DNA of 57,451 bases from Paenibacillus koleovorans NBRC 103111 (GCF_004000845.1 NZ_BIMA01000041.1:1-57451), one strand, 5' to 3'; counted from the stretch's first letter, positions 43,840-52,612 are shown. A program made the numbers and translations. Notes: generated from the sequence alone by a model not told the origin.

Positions 43840-43973
43840 CCGCTATCCCTCCGTCAGGCAGACTGATTTGGTTTCGTACAGCCTTAAATTGCCCGGAGCG
43901 TCATCGTCCGATTCCTGCGAGTTCCTGGTAACGTCCGCCACGGAATGTTCCCATTTGCCATGCCTATATAGGG

Positions 43974-44002
43974 TTGCACAACTTCGGGAAACATACTATC
44001 AT
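43974..44002 (+). promoter_or_regulatory. Promoter of yugN-ftsW-acetyltransferase operon
   Basis: TTGCAC, 17 bases, TATCAT, 35 bases before the GTG start. Confidence 0.55.
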
Positions 44003-44037
44003 GAATAAAGACATCTGAACCTCAGGAGGGTTAACCT

Positions 44038-44379
44038 GTGATTATTGAGAATACCGGTTTGAATTCCGTGAAAAGCGACTTGCGTCATTTGGACGAGTCT
44101 TCGACTAAGCTCGGCTTCGTTCGTTGGCAATGGGAATACTATCGCGCTACATATGATCTGAAAATCGAACATGAGAAATCCGAATATTTCCTGCGAATCA
44201 ACACGCGCGCCGTAGAAGGCCGCCTGGAATCGCCGTACGCGATTCTTATTATCGAGAGCGTCTACTTAGGCGTATCTACGTTCCCGCACGGTCTTGATTA
44301 TGCCTCTCCTGTTCCTGCTCCCGTGGTGAAAATCGCCGACCAGAAGCTGAACGAGCTGAAGAAGCTTCTCTCGGAATAA
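44038..44379 (+). CDS. YugN-like family protein
   Basis: A 113-residue soluble protein that starts at GTG after GGAGGG. It has VRWQWEYYRATYDLKIEHE and the conserved GVSTFPHGLDYASPVP stretch seen in YugN-like proteins. Function is unknown. It is 12 bases upstream of ftsW, so it is co-transcribed with a cell-division gene. Confidence 0.85.
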   Translation: MIIENTGLNSVKSDLRHLDESSTKLGFVRWQWEYYRATYDLKIEHEKSEYFLRINTRAVEGRLESPYAILIIESVYLGVSTFPHGLDYASPVPAPVVKIADQKLNELKKLLSE

Positions 44380-44391
44380 GGGGCGCTGCCC

Positions 44392-45576
44392 ATGCCAACA
44401 CGCAGAGGAACGCCGGATTTCCTGCTTCTGCTGCTTACTTTCCTCTTGGTCGGCTTCGGTCTGGTCATGGTGTTCAGCGCCAGCTCTGCGATCGCCATTT
44501 CGTCCAAGGAATACAACTTCAATGCGTTTTACGTCGTGAAGAAACAAGCCATTTTTGCCGTACTGGGCACGATTGGCATGTTTTTTCTTATGAATATCCC
44601 TATGAATCAGCTCCGCATGCTGCTCCGGCCGTTTTTCATGGTTGTGCTGATCATGCTGGCGCTCGTGCCGTTCATCGGCAACGAAGTGAACGGGGCGAAG
44701 AGCTGGTTCAATTTCGCCGGCTTCAGCTTGCAGCCTTCGGAGTTCGCGAAGCTGGCCGTCATTCTGTACTTGGCTATGCTCATCCACAAGAAAGGCGAGA
44801 AAGCCCGCCACATCAGCAAAGGGCTGCTCCCTTCCGTGCTGATCGTTGCCCTCGTCGCCGGTCTAATCATGATGCAGCCGGATTTTGGCTCTATGGTGAT
44901 CCTCGTCCTGTGCGCCTCGCTCGTCATCGTCGTAGGCGGCGCCAATATACGCTTCGTGTTGAGCGCTTCGGCGGCGGTCGTGTTGGTAGGCTGCGTCTGT
45001 TTGGCTTTCTACGCCTTGACCCCCGATTCGACGAGCTATCGGATGGACCGCATCTCTTGTTATATGAATCCTTGGTCGGACTCGCAAGGCTCCTGCTATC
45101 AGATCGTGCAGTCGATGTACGCCTTCGGGCACGGGGAAGTGACCGGCGCCGGCATCGGCCAAAGCATTCAGAAGCTTCATTATTTGCCGGAAGCGCATAA
45201 CGACTTTATTTTCGCCATCATCGGAGAAGAATTGGGTTTTATCGGTACGGTTATTTTCCTCTTATTTTATCTGGCTTTCATCTGGCGCGGGCTGATCGTC
45301 GCCTTGCGGAGCACCGACACGTTCGGGAATCTCGTCGGCATCGGCATCGTCGGGCTGATCGGCATCCAGGCGTTCATCAACATGGGCGGGGTGACCGGCG
45401 CCATTCCGATGACGGGGGTGACGCTGCCCTTCATCAGCGCAGGGGGCTCCTCGCTTATCGTCATGATGGCGAGCATCGGCATTTTGCTCAGCATTTCTCG
45501 CGAGTACAATAAACCGGACAAGCCGGAGAAGCCGGACAAAGCAGACCGGGACAAACGAAAATTCGTCTCCGGCTAA
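44392..45576 (+). CDS. ftsW: FtsW/RodA/SpoVE family peptidoglycan polymerase, probably FtsW
   Basis: A 394-residue SEDS glycosyltransferase with about ten TM helices. Landmarks: FGLVMVFSASSAIA, GAKSWFNFAGFSLQPSEFAKL, EAHNDFIFAIIGEELGF, and TLPFISAGGSSLIVMMASIG near the C-terminus. FtsW is favoured over RodA and SpoVE by its overall pattern and its setting near ylaN, next to which B. subtilis ftsW lies, but SpoVE cannot be excluded. The cytoplasmic tail is a Lys-Pro-Asp repeat (DKPEKPDKADRDKRK). No matched class B PBP is adjacent. Confidence 0.9.
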   Translation: MPTRRGTPDFLLLLLTFLLVGFGLVMVFSASSAIAISSKEYNFNAFYVVKKQAIFAVLGTIGMFFLMNIPMNQLRMLLRPFFMVVLIMLALVPFIGNEVNGAKSWFNFAGFSLQPSEFAKLAVILYLAMLIHKKGEKARHISKGLLPSVLIVALVAGLIMMQPDFGSMVILVLCASLVIVVGGANIRFVLSASAAVVLVGCVCLAFYALTPDSTSYRMDRISCYMNPWSDSQGSCYQIVQSMYAFGHGEVTGAGIGQSIQKLHYLPEAHNDFIFAIIGEELGFIGTVIFLLFYLAFIWRGLIVALRSTDTFGNLVGIGIVGLIGIQAFINMGGVTGAIPMTGVTLPFISAGGSSLIVMMASIGILLSISREYNKPDKPEKPDKADRDKRKFVSG

Positions 45577-45600
45577 TATTATCGAAGGGCTGGGTTCACC

Positions 45601-46104
45601 ATGCAGACGGTTATCCGTTACGCCACCGAAGAAGATTTGCCCGCCCTGCTCGATATTTACAACTATGCCGTTATCCATCTGCCCGCCACGTTCGACCTGG
45701 AGCCTCAGACACTCGAGCAGCGGGTCGTCTGGTTCCGGCAATTCGGCGAGCGGTATCCGCTCTTAGCAGCGGAATGCGACGGCACGGTCGTCGGCTACTG
45801 CGGCTTGACCTCCTTCCGCGCCAAACCCGCCTATGACCGTACGGCTGAACTATCGGTGTATATTGACGAACGGTATCATGGCAAAGGGATCGCCACTCGG
45901 CTGCTGCAGGCGATCATCGACGAGGCGAGGCAGCGCCAGTTCCATGTCATCGTGGCATGCATTACCGGCGGGAACGAGGCCAGCGTCAAGCTGCACGAGA
46001 AGTTCGGCTTCGAGTTCGCAGGCACGTTCAAGAAAGTCGGCTATAAGTTTGACGCCTGGCAGGACGTTTGGTTTTATCAGCTGACGTTCGGTTCTGGCGC
46101 TTAA
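45601..46104 (+). CDS. GNAT N-acetyltransferase, phosphinothricin acetyltransferase (Pat/Bar)-like
   Basis: A 167-residue acetyltransferase. IRYATEEDLPALLDIYNYAV at the start, SVYIDERYHGKGIATRLLQ (acetyl-CoA loop) and LHEKFGFEFAGTFKKVGYKF near the end match the Pat/MnaT branch, which acetylates amino groups of methionine derivatives and phosphinothricin. The natural substrate is not known. It lies 24 bases after ftsW, ahead of a strong hairpin. Confidence 0.88.
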   Translation: MQTVIRYATEEDLPALLDIYNYAVIHLPATFDLEPQTLEQRVVWFRQFGERYPLLAAECDGTVVGYCGLTSFRAKPAYDRTAELSVYIDERYHGKGIATRLLQAIIDEARQRQFHVIVACITGGNEASVKLHEKFGFEFAGTFKKVGYKFDAWQDVWFYQLTFGSGA

Positions 46105-46107
46105 TAC

Positions 46108-46149
46108 GATAAGAAGAGGCTGCACCATGCGGTGCAGCCTCTTCTTATC
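46108..46149. terminator. Perfect bidirectional hairpin terminator
   Basis: A 19-bp perfect stem (GATAAGAAGAGGCTGCACC and complement) with ATGC loop lies between the convergent acetyltransferase and Asp23 genes. Both flanks have a CTTCTTAT-type tract rather than pure T. Confidence 0.85.
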
Positions 46150-46158
46150 TCCAGGCTA

Positions 46159-46539
46159 TCATTTGATCCGGGGTACGGCCTCTTCAATTTCCTCTTCCTT
46201 GAACGCGACGCCTTCCACCTTCACATTCACTTCCACGACGGTGAGCCCCGTCATATTCTCCACCGCTTCCTTCACATTTTCCTGCAAGGAACGGCAGACA
46301 TCCTGAATTTTCATCCCGTAATGAATGATGACGCGCAGATCGATCGCCGCCTCCACTTGTCCTACTTCGACGGAGACGCCCTTCTGCACGTTTTTCCCGC
46401 TCAACCGCTTGGCCAGACCTTCGGAAATGCCGCCCGACATGCCTGCTATGCCTGAAGTCTCAAGGGCCGCAAGTCCGGCGATAGTGGACACTACGTCATC
46501 GGATATACGGATCGTACCGGTTTGTTGGTCAACGGACAT
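46159..46539 (-). CDS. Asp23/Gls24 family envelope stress protein (second paralogue)
   Basis: A 126-residue protein with IRISDDVVSTIAGLAALETSGIAG, VEVGQVEAAIDLRVIIHYG and ENVKEAVENMTGL. It is related to YloU at 7588-7947 but clearly divergent. The acidic C-terminus (FKEEEIEEAVPRIK) is distinctive. AAGGAG lies eight bases before the ATG at 46539. It has its own promoter at 46569-46597 and the shared terminator at 46108-46149. Confidence 0.88.
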   Translation of the reverse strand: MSVDQQTGTIRISDDVVSTIAGLAALETSGIAGMSGGISEGLAKRLSGKNVQKGVSVEVGQVEAAIDLRVIIHYGMKIQDVCRSLQENVKEAVENMTGLTVVEVNVKVEGVAFKEEEIEEAVPRIK

Positions 46540-46568
46540 TGCGCTCACTCCTTCCACATTATAGCTAT

Positions 46569-46597
46569 ATTGTAATTTGTTCGATCGAGGAAAGCAA
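46569..46597 (-). promoter_or_regulatory. Promoter of the second Asp23 gene
   Basis: Minus strand: TTGCTT, 17 bases, TACAAT, about 30 bases before the start codon. Confidence 0.6.
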
Positions 46598-46634
46598 CTT
46601 GTCCCAAAGACCTAAGCGCCCGGGAAAACGACCC

Positions 46635-46663
46635 TTTTCAAGCGGAAAAATTTCCAGTATAGT
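46635..46663 (+). promoter_or_regulatory. Candidate promoter of the Ca2+/H+ antiporter
   Basis: TTTTCA, 17 bases, TATAGT, 87 bases before the start codon. Confidence 0.45.
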
Positions 46664-46750
46664 AGAATAGGTTTCCTGCGGAAAGGGAATGTTTTACATA
46701 CGGAACCGTCACGGGATGAAATGGCGGCTTATGCTTAGGGAGGATGCCCG

Positions 46751-47800
46751 ATGAAACAGAAATTGTTTTTTACGATCCTGATCGCCAGCTTCGGCTTCAG
46801 CGGAATCGCGCATTACACGGGGATGGCGAGCCTCGTTCAGTTTTTCGCCTGCTGCGTGGCGATCGTATTCGCCGCCGGGTTCCTCGGCAAAGCGACGGAA
46901 GGGGTAGCGCATTATGCGGGGGAACGGATCGGCGGCTTCCTGAACGCCACGTTCGGCAACGCGGCCGAGCTGATCATCGCCATCTTCCTGATCCGGGACG
47001 GCCTGTTCGATATGGTGAAGGCGAGCATCACCGGCTCGATTCTCGGCAACCTGCTGCTCGTTCTGGGCCTCAGCGTGTTTCTCGGGGGGCTGAAGTTCAA
47101 AGTCCAGAAATTCAACGTCATGATGGCGGGCAGCAACGCTTCGCTTATGCTCCTGGCCGTCATCGCCCTCTTCATCCCGGCCATCTTCTCAAAGAGCTTG
47201 ACGACGAAGGAAATAGACATGTTCAGCATCATCGTCGCCTGCATCCTGATCGTCTCTTATTTGACTTGGCTGCTGTTCTCGATGGTGACGCACAAAAACG
47301 AGCTGACCGACCCGACCGAGCAGCCGGACGAGCATGATGTCGCCTGGTCCCGGAACAAGTCGATCCTGTTCCTGATTCTCGCTACGGTGATGGTCGCCTT
47401 TATCAGCGAATGGCTGGTCGGCACGCTCGAGGAGTTCACGCACCGCTTCGGCTTATCGGAGCTGTTCGTAGGGGCGTTCCTGATCGCCATCATCGGCAAC
47501 GCCGCTGAGCATAGCGCCGCCGTGATGCTCGCGATGAAGAACAAGATCGGCGCCGCCGTCGAGATCGCCATCGGCAGCAGCTTGCAGATCGCCTTGTTCG
47601 TGGCGCCTGTGCTCGTCATCATCAGCTTCTTCCTCGGCGAGACGATGAACATCGTCTTCACGACCTACGAGCTCGTCGGCATCGCCGTCGCCTCGTTCAT
47701 CGCCAAGTCGATCTCCAAGGATGGGGCGACGAACTGGTACGAGGGCCTTCTGCTCTTGGTCGTCTATGTCATCCTCGGCATCGCGTTTTTCCTGGTGTAA
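46751..47800 (+). CDS. cax: Calcium/proton exchanger (CAX/ChaA family)
   Basis: A 349-residue membrane antiporter with about eleven hydrophobic helices. The two ion-binding repeats are present: LNATFGNAAELIIA (about 63-76) and IAIIGNAAEHSAAVMLA (about 240-256), with a central acidic loop (LTDPTEQPDEHD). It exports Ca2+ using the proton gradient, as ChaA (YfkE) does in B. subtilis, and complements the Ca2+ ATPase at 26786-29572. GGGAGGA lies before the ATG. Confidence 0.94.
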   Translation: MKQKLFFTILIASFGFSGIAHYTGMASLVQFFACCVAIVFAAGFLGKATEGVAHYAGERIGGFLNATFGNAAELIIAIFLIRDGLFDMVKASITGSILGNLLLVLGLSVFLGGLKFKVQKFNVMMAGSNASLMLLAVIALFIPAIFSKSLTTKEIDMFSIIVACILIVSYLTWLLFSMVTHKNELTDPTEQPDEHDVAWSRNKSILFLILATVMVAFISEWLVGTLEEFTHRFGLSELFVGAFLIAIIGNAAEHSAAVMLAMKNKIGAAVEIAIGSSLQIALFVAPVLVIISFFLGETMNIVFTTYELVGIAVASFIAKSISKDGATNWYEGLLLLVVYVILGIAFFLV

Positions 47801-47812
47801 CCGAATTGAGTT

Positions 47813-47851
47813 AAAAAAGGAGCAGCCTCCCGATCGGGGCTACTCCTTTTT
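47813..47851. terminator. Bidirectional terminator between cax and ylaN
   Basis: AAAAAGGAGCAGCC pairs with GGCTACTCCTTTTT (one mismatch), with T runs on both strands. It overlaps the last codons of ylaN. Confidence 0.8.
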
Positions 47852-48133
47852 GCTGAGGGCGAGTGCTTCGTACAGCTGCGCCAGCTTGCGCTCGAGCTCG
47901 CTCAATATTTGCTTCCCTGCCGGCTCGGCCAATAGTCCTGCCCGTACCGCAAAGTCGATTTCCCGGGACAGTCCGTACATCTGTGTATCCAACACCTCTT
48001 CGTAAAGAGGGCATCTGCGGTTAGTCAGCGTTTCCATCTGAATCTGAATCAGCTTCTCAATTTGATCCGCATCTTCTTGTAGAAGGCTAAGCGCCTTCTG
48101 ATTCAAGCCAATCATGATTTCCGATGACGACAT
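47840..48133 (-). CDS. ylaN: YlaN family iron-homeostasis protein (DUF1507)
   Basis: A 97-residue helical protein. [24 protein letters not shown] is the family signature. In Bacillus and Staphylococcus YlaN interacts with Fur and is needed when iron is scarce. The ATG at 48133 follows AGGGGGAGATTTG; a TTG one codon upstream is less likely. It lies about 2 kb from ftsW, its neighbour in B. subtilis. Confidence 0.93.
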   Translation of the reverse strand: MSSSEIMIGLNQKALSLLQEDADQIEKLIQIQMETLTNRRCPLYEEVLDTQMYGLSREIDFAVRAGLLAEPAGKQILSELERKLAQLYEALALSKKE

Positions 48134-48245
48134 CAAATCTCCCCCTTTGCCCGAAGCTTATCCTGCCTTATATGCTTATGATAGTCGAAATCGACTCTTT
48201 ACACAAGAGAAGATGTCCTCCAGCCCGCAGCGGCGGGCTTGCATG

Positions 48246-48284
48246 CAAAAACAAGCACCTCTCCCGGAGGAAGAGATGCTTGCG
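48246..48284 (-). terminator. Intrinsic terminator of the HPr-like gene
   Basis: Minus strand: CAAGCATCTCT pairs with AGAGGTGCTTG (one mismatch), then TTTTTG. A second small hairpin (GCCCGC/GCGGGC) lies at about 48221-48237. Confidence 0.7.
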
Positions 48285-48311
48285 CAATTCGATCTGGCGT
48301 ATTCGGTCTCC

Positions 48312-48560
48312 TTATTCGGAAACGACCTTGATCGAAAGGTTGTGCTTGTTGAATATGTCCAGCATAGCTTGCTTGGCTTCATCGGCATCCGGTCCGTGCA
48401 CATGCAATTCGTAGGACCCGCTATCCAGCAGAGTGGTGAACAGTCCCAAAATGCTCTTCACATCGATGAACTTGTTCTCCAGTTGGAGCACGATTGAAGA
48501 CCGGAATTTGTTGGCCGTTTGGGAAATTTCCACGATTGCACTGTTGTTGGCGCTTGACAT
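48312..48560 (-). CDS. HPr-like protein lacking the phosphorylatable histidine
   Basis: An 82-residue protein in which SQTANKFRSSIVLQ, KFIDVKSILGLFTTLL and HGPDADEAKQAMLDIF align with the helix-1, Ser46-loop and C-terminal parts of HPr. The equivalent of Ser46 (DVKSILG) is kept, but the first strand and the GIHARP active-site loop with His15 are absent. It could therefore not pass phosphate in the PTS; a regulatory, Crh-like role is possible but unproven. GGAGGG lies before the ATG at 48560. It is monocistronic and lies between ylaN and an aminopeptidase; no other PTS gene is nearby. Confidence 0.75.
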   Translation of the reverse strand: MSSANNSAIVEISQTANKFRSSIVLQLENKFIDVKSILGLFTTLLDSGSYELHVHGPDADEAKQAMLDIFNKHNLSIKVVSE

Positions 48561-48691
48561 AACAGATCCCTCCATAAGAAGCGGATGCGGTATCGATCCG
48601 ACTCCAGAAAATGTAGTTTCCTCTATGATAACTTGGAAGCTCGTTCCACGCAATGAAAGATTGGCCTTTTTTTCAAAATGGACCGCATCGC

Positions 48692-49807
48692 TTATTTCAA
48701 TCGTTCCGGGTTCAAGCCTTCCAGCTCAGAAATGACGAAAATACCGTCTTTGCGGATCAGAACGTCGTCAAAATACACCTCTCCGCCGCCATACTCCGGC
48801 CGCTGAATGAGCACAATGTCCCAGTGAATCGATGAACGATTCCCGTTGTCGGCTTCCTCATACGCCTGACCCGGGGTGAAGTGAAGACTGCCGGCGATTT
48901 TCTCGTCGAACAGCGTGTCCTTCATCGGCTTGAGGATGTAAGGATTGAAACCCAGGCTGAACTCGCCGATATACCGCGCGCCTTCGTCGGAATCGAGAAT
49001 CTCGTTCAAGCGCTGCGTATCGTTGCAGGTCGCCTCGACGATTCGGCCGTTCTCGAAGCGGAACCGGATGTTCTCGAATGTAAAGCCGCCATAGACGCTA
49101 GGCGTGTTATAGGAGATGACCCCGTTTACGGAGTTTTTCACCGGTGCGGTGTACACTTCGCCGTCCGGAATGTTGCGCTCGCCAGAGCATTTCTTGCCGG
49201 GCAGCCCCTGGATGGAGAAGCTGAGGTCGGTTCCCGGTCCGACGATCCGGACTTTGTCCGTCCGCCCCATCAAGTCTGCGAGCGGATCCATCGCTTTGTC
49301 CATCTTGGCGTAATCCAGGTTGCATACATCGAAATAAAAGTTTTCGAACGCTTCCGTGCTCATGTTGGCGAGCTGCGCCATCGAAGGGCTAGGGTAACGG
49401 AGAACGACCCATCGGGTTTTCTTCACACGCTGCTCCAGATGAACCGGCTTATAGTAGAGCCGCTGATACATTTCATTTTTCGCGCCAGGTACATCGGACA
49501 TCTCGTTCACATTGTCGCCGGAACGCACCGCTATGTATCCGTCCATCTTCTCCATCCGGTTCAAGTCCAGCTCCTTCCACAGCTCGAGCTGCTCCGCTGT
49601 GATCGAAGCGAGCATCGACCGCAGGACGGACTTATCGCTCAGCTCCACGAACGGATAACCGCCTGCCGCGTGGACTTCCTCCACCAGACATTTGACCAGC
49701 TCGCGCTCGGAGCCGATCATCTCGATCAATATTTTTTCCCCCGGCTTCACGCCCACCGAGTAGTTGACCAAGTTGCGGGCCAACGTTTGGAGTCTGGGAT
49801 CTCTCAT
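48692..49807 (-). CDS. M29 family aminopeptidase (AmpS/PepS-like)
   Basis: A 371-residue metallo-aminopeptidase that trims N-terminal residues from peptides in the cytoplasm. N-terminus MRDPRLQTLARNLVNYSVGV. Metal-binding and catalytic residues are expected in NIPDGEVYTAP, GEFSLGFNP and SSIHWDIVLI (His and Asp), all present. The start at 49807 fits the family; an earlier ATG would add seven residues. Monocistronic as far as can be seen. Confidence 0.9.
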   Translation of the reverse strand: MRDPRLQTLARNLVNYSVGVKPGEKILIEMIGSERELVKCLVEEVHAAGGYPFVELSDKSVLRSMLASITAEQLELWKELDLNRMEKMDGYIAVRSGDNVNEMSDVPGAKNEMYQRLYYKPVHLEQRVKKTRWVVLRYPSPSMAQLANMSTEAFENFYFDVCNLDYAKMDKAMDPLADLMGRTDKVRIVGPGTDLSFSIQGLPGKKCSGERNIPDGEVYTAPVKNSVNGVISYNTPSVYGGFTFENIRFRFENGRIVEATCNDTQRLNEILDSDEGARYIGEFSLGFNPYILKPMKDTLFDEKIAGSLHFTPGQAYEEADNGNRSSIHWDIVLIQRPEYGGGEVYFDDVLIRKDGIFVISELEGLNPERLK

Positions 49808-49893
49808 GCTAACGGCACATCTCCTCATAAAAAGAAGTAATAAAGGCTGTTCGTAGTAAGGGACGAACCACCCCTTATTCTAGCACTTATCAC

Positions 49894-50763
49894 TCAATCC
49901 GTGAATGCGTACTCGACCAGCGACGTTTCTTCCTTCGGCTGACCGCCCTTCGAATAATGCATGACCGTCTTCACTTGCATCGTGGTCGGCAAATTCGTTT
50001 TGCGATCCACTCCAATAACGTACTGCATCTCCGCCTGCAAGCTGCGTTTCACTTCTTCCAGCGAACCTCTGGCTTCCGCCAGACTCGCCTCGACTTCGAT
50101 GCGCATGGCGGCCTTTTGCTTGTCCGTCAAATGGAATTGCTTCCGCAGCTCCTCCAGCTTCTTCTCCGTATCGAGCGCGCGCAGCTGCTCATCGATCCCT
50201 TCCGTCACCATGCCGGTTGCCTGCCGAGCATCCGGATGCACCGACAGCAGCGTCACGCCCGGCTGCTCCGCCCTGCGACCTGCGTCCACTTGCTTCTGCA
50301 TCACGTTCAGCCGCTCCAGATGCACCATCGGATTCAATCGCAGCAGTTGGCCGGCATTCGCATTCGCCCCGTCCTCCGTTACGAGCCATTTGTCCTGCGA
50401 CCGATTGAAGACGACGGCCTCGGACGTTGCCTGCATGGGCACCGTGCCGGAGGAGCTTGGCTGTCGGCCAGGGTCCAGCACTTGCATCTGCATTTGATTA
50501 TGACCGGTCACGGTGCCCTTGAAGTTAATTCCGGGTTGCGGCGGCATCCCGTTGACGGACGACTGCGTTTTGCCGATGAACGTAAAATTGTCTTTGCCGG
50601 ACAAGCCGGAAACCGTGTTGTCGAACAGCTCGCCCGGGTCTCCGCCGCTAATGCCGCAACCTTGCGCCGCCGCCAGCAGCAGGACGATCAATCCGCCAGC
50701 TGCCAGCCGTTTGCGGTTATGCCCAACTCTTGCGCCGCCTACTTTCCAGATTGAAAAAAGCAT
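49894..50763 (-). CDS. Uncharacterised lipoprotein
   Basis: A 289-residue protein with a basic start, a hydrophobic stretch and lipobox LAAAQGC (Cys36). After it is a soluble domain with a predicted long helix (about 195-250, EKKLEELRKQFHLTDKQKAA to VKRSLQAEM). The C-terminal YVIGVDRKTNLPTTMQVKTVMHY resembles the two-strand ending of LolA/LppX-like lipoproteins. No enzyme motif is seen. The start could be later (for example the ATG-less VGHNRKRL segment), which does not affect the lipobox. It follows the GGDEF gene at about 80 bases on the same strand. Confidence 0.75.
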   Translation of the reverse strand: MLFSIWKVGGARVGHNRKRLAAGGLIVLLLAAAQGCGISGGDPGELFDNTVSGLSGKDNFTFIGKTQSSVNGMPPQPGINFKGTVTGHNQMQMQVLDPGRQPSSSGTVPMQATSEAVVFNRSQDKWLVTEDGANANAGQLLRLNPMVHLERLNVMQKQVDAGRRAEQPGVTLLSVHPDARQATGMVTEGIDEQLRALDTEKKLEELRKQFHLTDKQKAAMRIEVEASLAEARGSLEEVKRSLQAEMQYVIGVDRKTNLPTTMQVKTVMHYSKGGQPKEETSLVEYAFTD

Positions 50764-50842
50764 GCTGTCAACGCCTCCCGCGAATGGATAGAAATCGCTT
50801 TTTCGTTAGCGTCTCCTATGGGAGTGTCGTTATGCAGCACGC

Positions 50843-52612
50843 TTATCCTTGGCGAATCTGATTTTTGCCGGATCGCTTCGCCTTGTACAGCGCCATATCG
50901 GCTCGATAGAACAGCGTCTCCACGCTGAGCTTGGCATCGCTCCAGGCCCAATCGGACACTCCGCAGGATACGGTCACCTGAGGGGTCGTCTCCAGCCTTA
51001 CCTTGTTGCAGATGCGCTCTGCGACGTGAACCGCCTGCTCGCGGCTTACCTTGGGGAAGTAGATCGCCAGCTCCTCCCCACCCCATCTGGCGGCGATATC
51101 GCCGTCCCGGATGCAAGACTTGATCACCTTGCTCACTTGAATCAAGACGTGGTCGCCGATCTGATGACCGTGGGAGTCGTTGATTTTCTTGAAATTATCG
51201 ATGTCCAGCAGCACCAGCGAGCCGCAAGCGTCGCGTTTCTGGAACATGGCGATGTGCTCGTCCAGGTAGTGGCGGGCGAATAAGCCGGTCAAATGGTCGG
51301 TCGCCACCATGCGCCTCATCTCGGCATGCAGGTTCGCGTTCGAGATCGTCAGCCCGAAGTGAGTCGACAGCACTTGCAGCAGCTTGTAGTTGTTGTAGGA
51401 AAAATGGTTCGGCTGCCGATGGGCGACCAAAATCGCACCGATCGCTTCGCCGTGATCCATCATCGGGGAGGCTAACAAGGAGCGGGCTTCGGTCTCGTTC
51501 ATCCACACGGAATCCACCGGACAGTCGGACCGGTAATCGGCCAGCATAACCGGCTCCTTCTTCGAGATGACGAGTCCGGCGAAACCGTAATCGAGCGACA
51601 CCCGCTCGCGCATGAACGATTCCGGCCGGCTTGCCCTAACGACCAACTCGTTCTTCTGCTTGTCCAGCTCGAGGATGCAGACGAACTCCGCCTGGAACAG
51701 CTGCATCAGCTCCTCCACCGCGAACTGATAAATGTCTTGCAGCTTCAGGCTCTGGTTCAACCGGTGCGAAATCTCATTAATCAGCTGCAGCTCCTGAACG
51801 AGACGTACCGTTTGGCCGAACAGCTGGGCGTTCTCGAAGGCGGTCCCCGCCGTATCGGTCAGCAGCGAAATGTAGTCCCAGTCTTCGCCGGACAGCGCAG
51901 CCGATGACTCCGTTAGCTGAAGCACGCCATATACGCCTTGTTTGCCTTTCAGAGGCACGCCGGCCGTCAAGCGGCCGTTCCGGTCGGCGTCCTCGAAGAC
52001 GAGCTTGCCCTGCATGAACGCCCGCGAGCACAGATGGTCGTCGTCATACAGCACGAGCGGCGTGACGGGAATTTCCGGACAAAGATGGTCCTGCGCCACA
52101 TACAGCTTCTTCTCCAGCTCCGGATACAGCGCATTCAGACATTTGATCCATTCAGTTAAAATCGCGTTCACATCGTTCTGCTCATGCAGCCGCTTGGTCA
52201 GCAAAAACAGCGTGTTCTGCCGTTCGAAGGCTTGATTCATACGCTCCAGGGCGGCATCAGTCGAAGCAAGCCCGTTCCGTTCCCGCGTGAGTCGCACCTT
52301 GGCTGTCAACGCCGACGCCATCGCCTGCAGCAACAAGCGAGCGTCTCTCGCCCTCCCAGCGCCGAGCTGCAATGTAAGCGATATAGGGATCGAATCGATG
52401 ACGATCGTCACCGGCTCATGCTCGGTCTCGATGGGCGGTTCCGCCTGCCGTCCGGAGGAGCCGCTCCTCAAGTCGCGCATTGCCCATACGGCTCCGTCCG
52501 GACCTAGCAGCGAAACCGTTCCCGTCTCCTCGGAATCGAAATTCATGAGCTCGTCGATCATGGTATGAAACGCATCCGTCCAGGGAGCGGCTGTTTGTTG
52601 ATCTTCTTCCAT
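50843..52612 (-). CDS. GAF-GAF-GGDEF diguanylate cyclase
   Basis: A 589-residue soluble protein. An N-terminal region (about 1-120) leads to a coiled segment, a first GAF-like domain (about 145-260), a second GAF (about 275-425) and a GGDEF domain (about 430-589). The active site reads GGEEL (511-515), a functional variant of GGDEF, and an RDGD inhibitory site (RxxD) lies five residues before it. It is predicted to make cyclic di-GMP from GTP under feedback control; the GAF ligand is unknown. No EAL or PilZ gene is nearby. Confidence 0.92.
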   Translation of the reverse strand: MEEDQQTAAPWTDAFHTMIDELMNFDSEETGTVSLLGPDGAVWAMRDLRSGSSGRQAEPPIETEHEPVTIVIDSIPISLTLQLGAGRARDARLLLQAMASALTAKVRLTRERNGLASTDAALERMNQAFERQNTLFLLTKRLHEQNDVNAILTEWIKCLNALYPELEKKLYVAQDHLCPEIPVTPLVLYDDDHLCSRAFMQGKLVFEDADRNGRLTAGVPLKGKQGVYGVLQLTESSAALSGEDWDYISLLTDTAGTAFENAQLFGQTVRLVQELQLINEISHRLNQSLKLQDIYQFAVEELMQLFQAEFVCILELDKQKNELVVRASRPESFMRERVSLDYGFAGLVISKKEPVMLADYRSDCPVDSVWMNETEARSLLASPMMDHGEAIGAILVAHRQPNHFSYNNYKLLQVLSTHFGLTISNANLHAEMRRMVATDHLTGLFARHYLDEHIAMFQKRDACGSLVLLDIDNFKKINDSHGHQIGDHVLIQVSKVIKSCIRDGDIAARWGGEELAIYFPKVSREQAVHVAERICNKVRLETTPQVTVSCGVSDWAWSDAKLSVETLFYRADMALYKAKRSGKNQIRQG

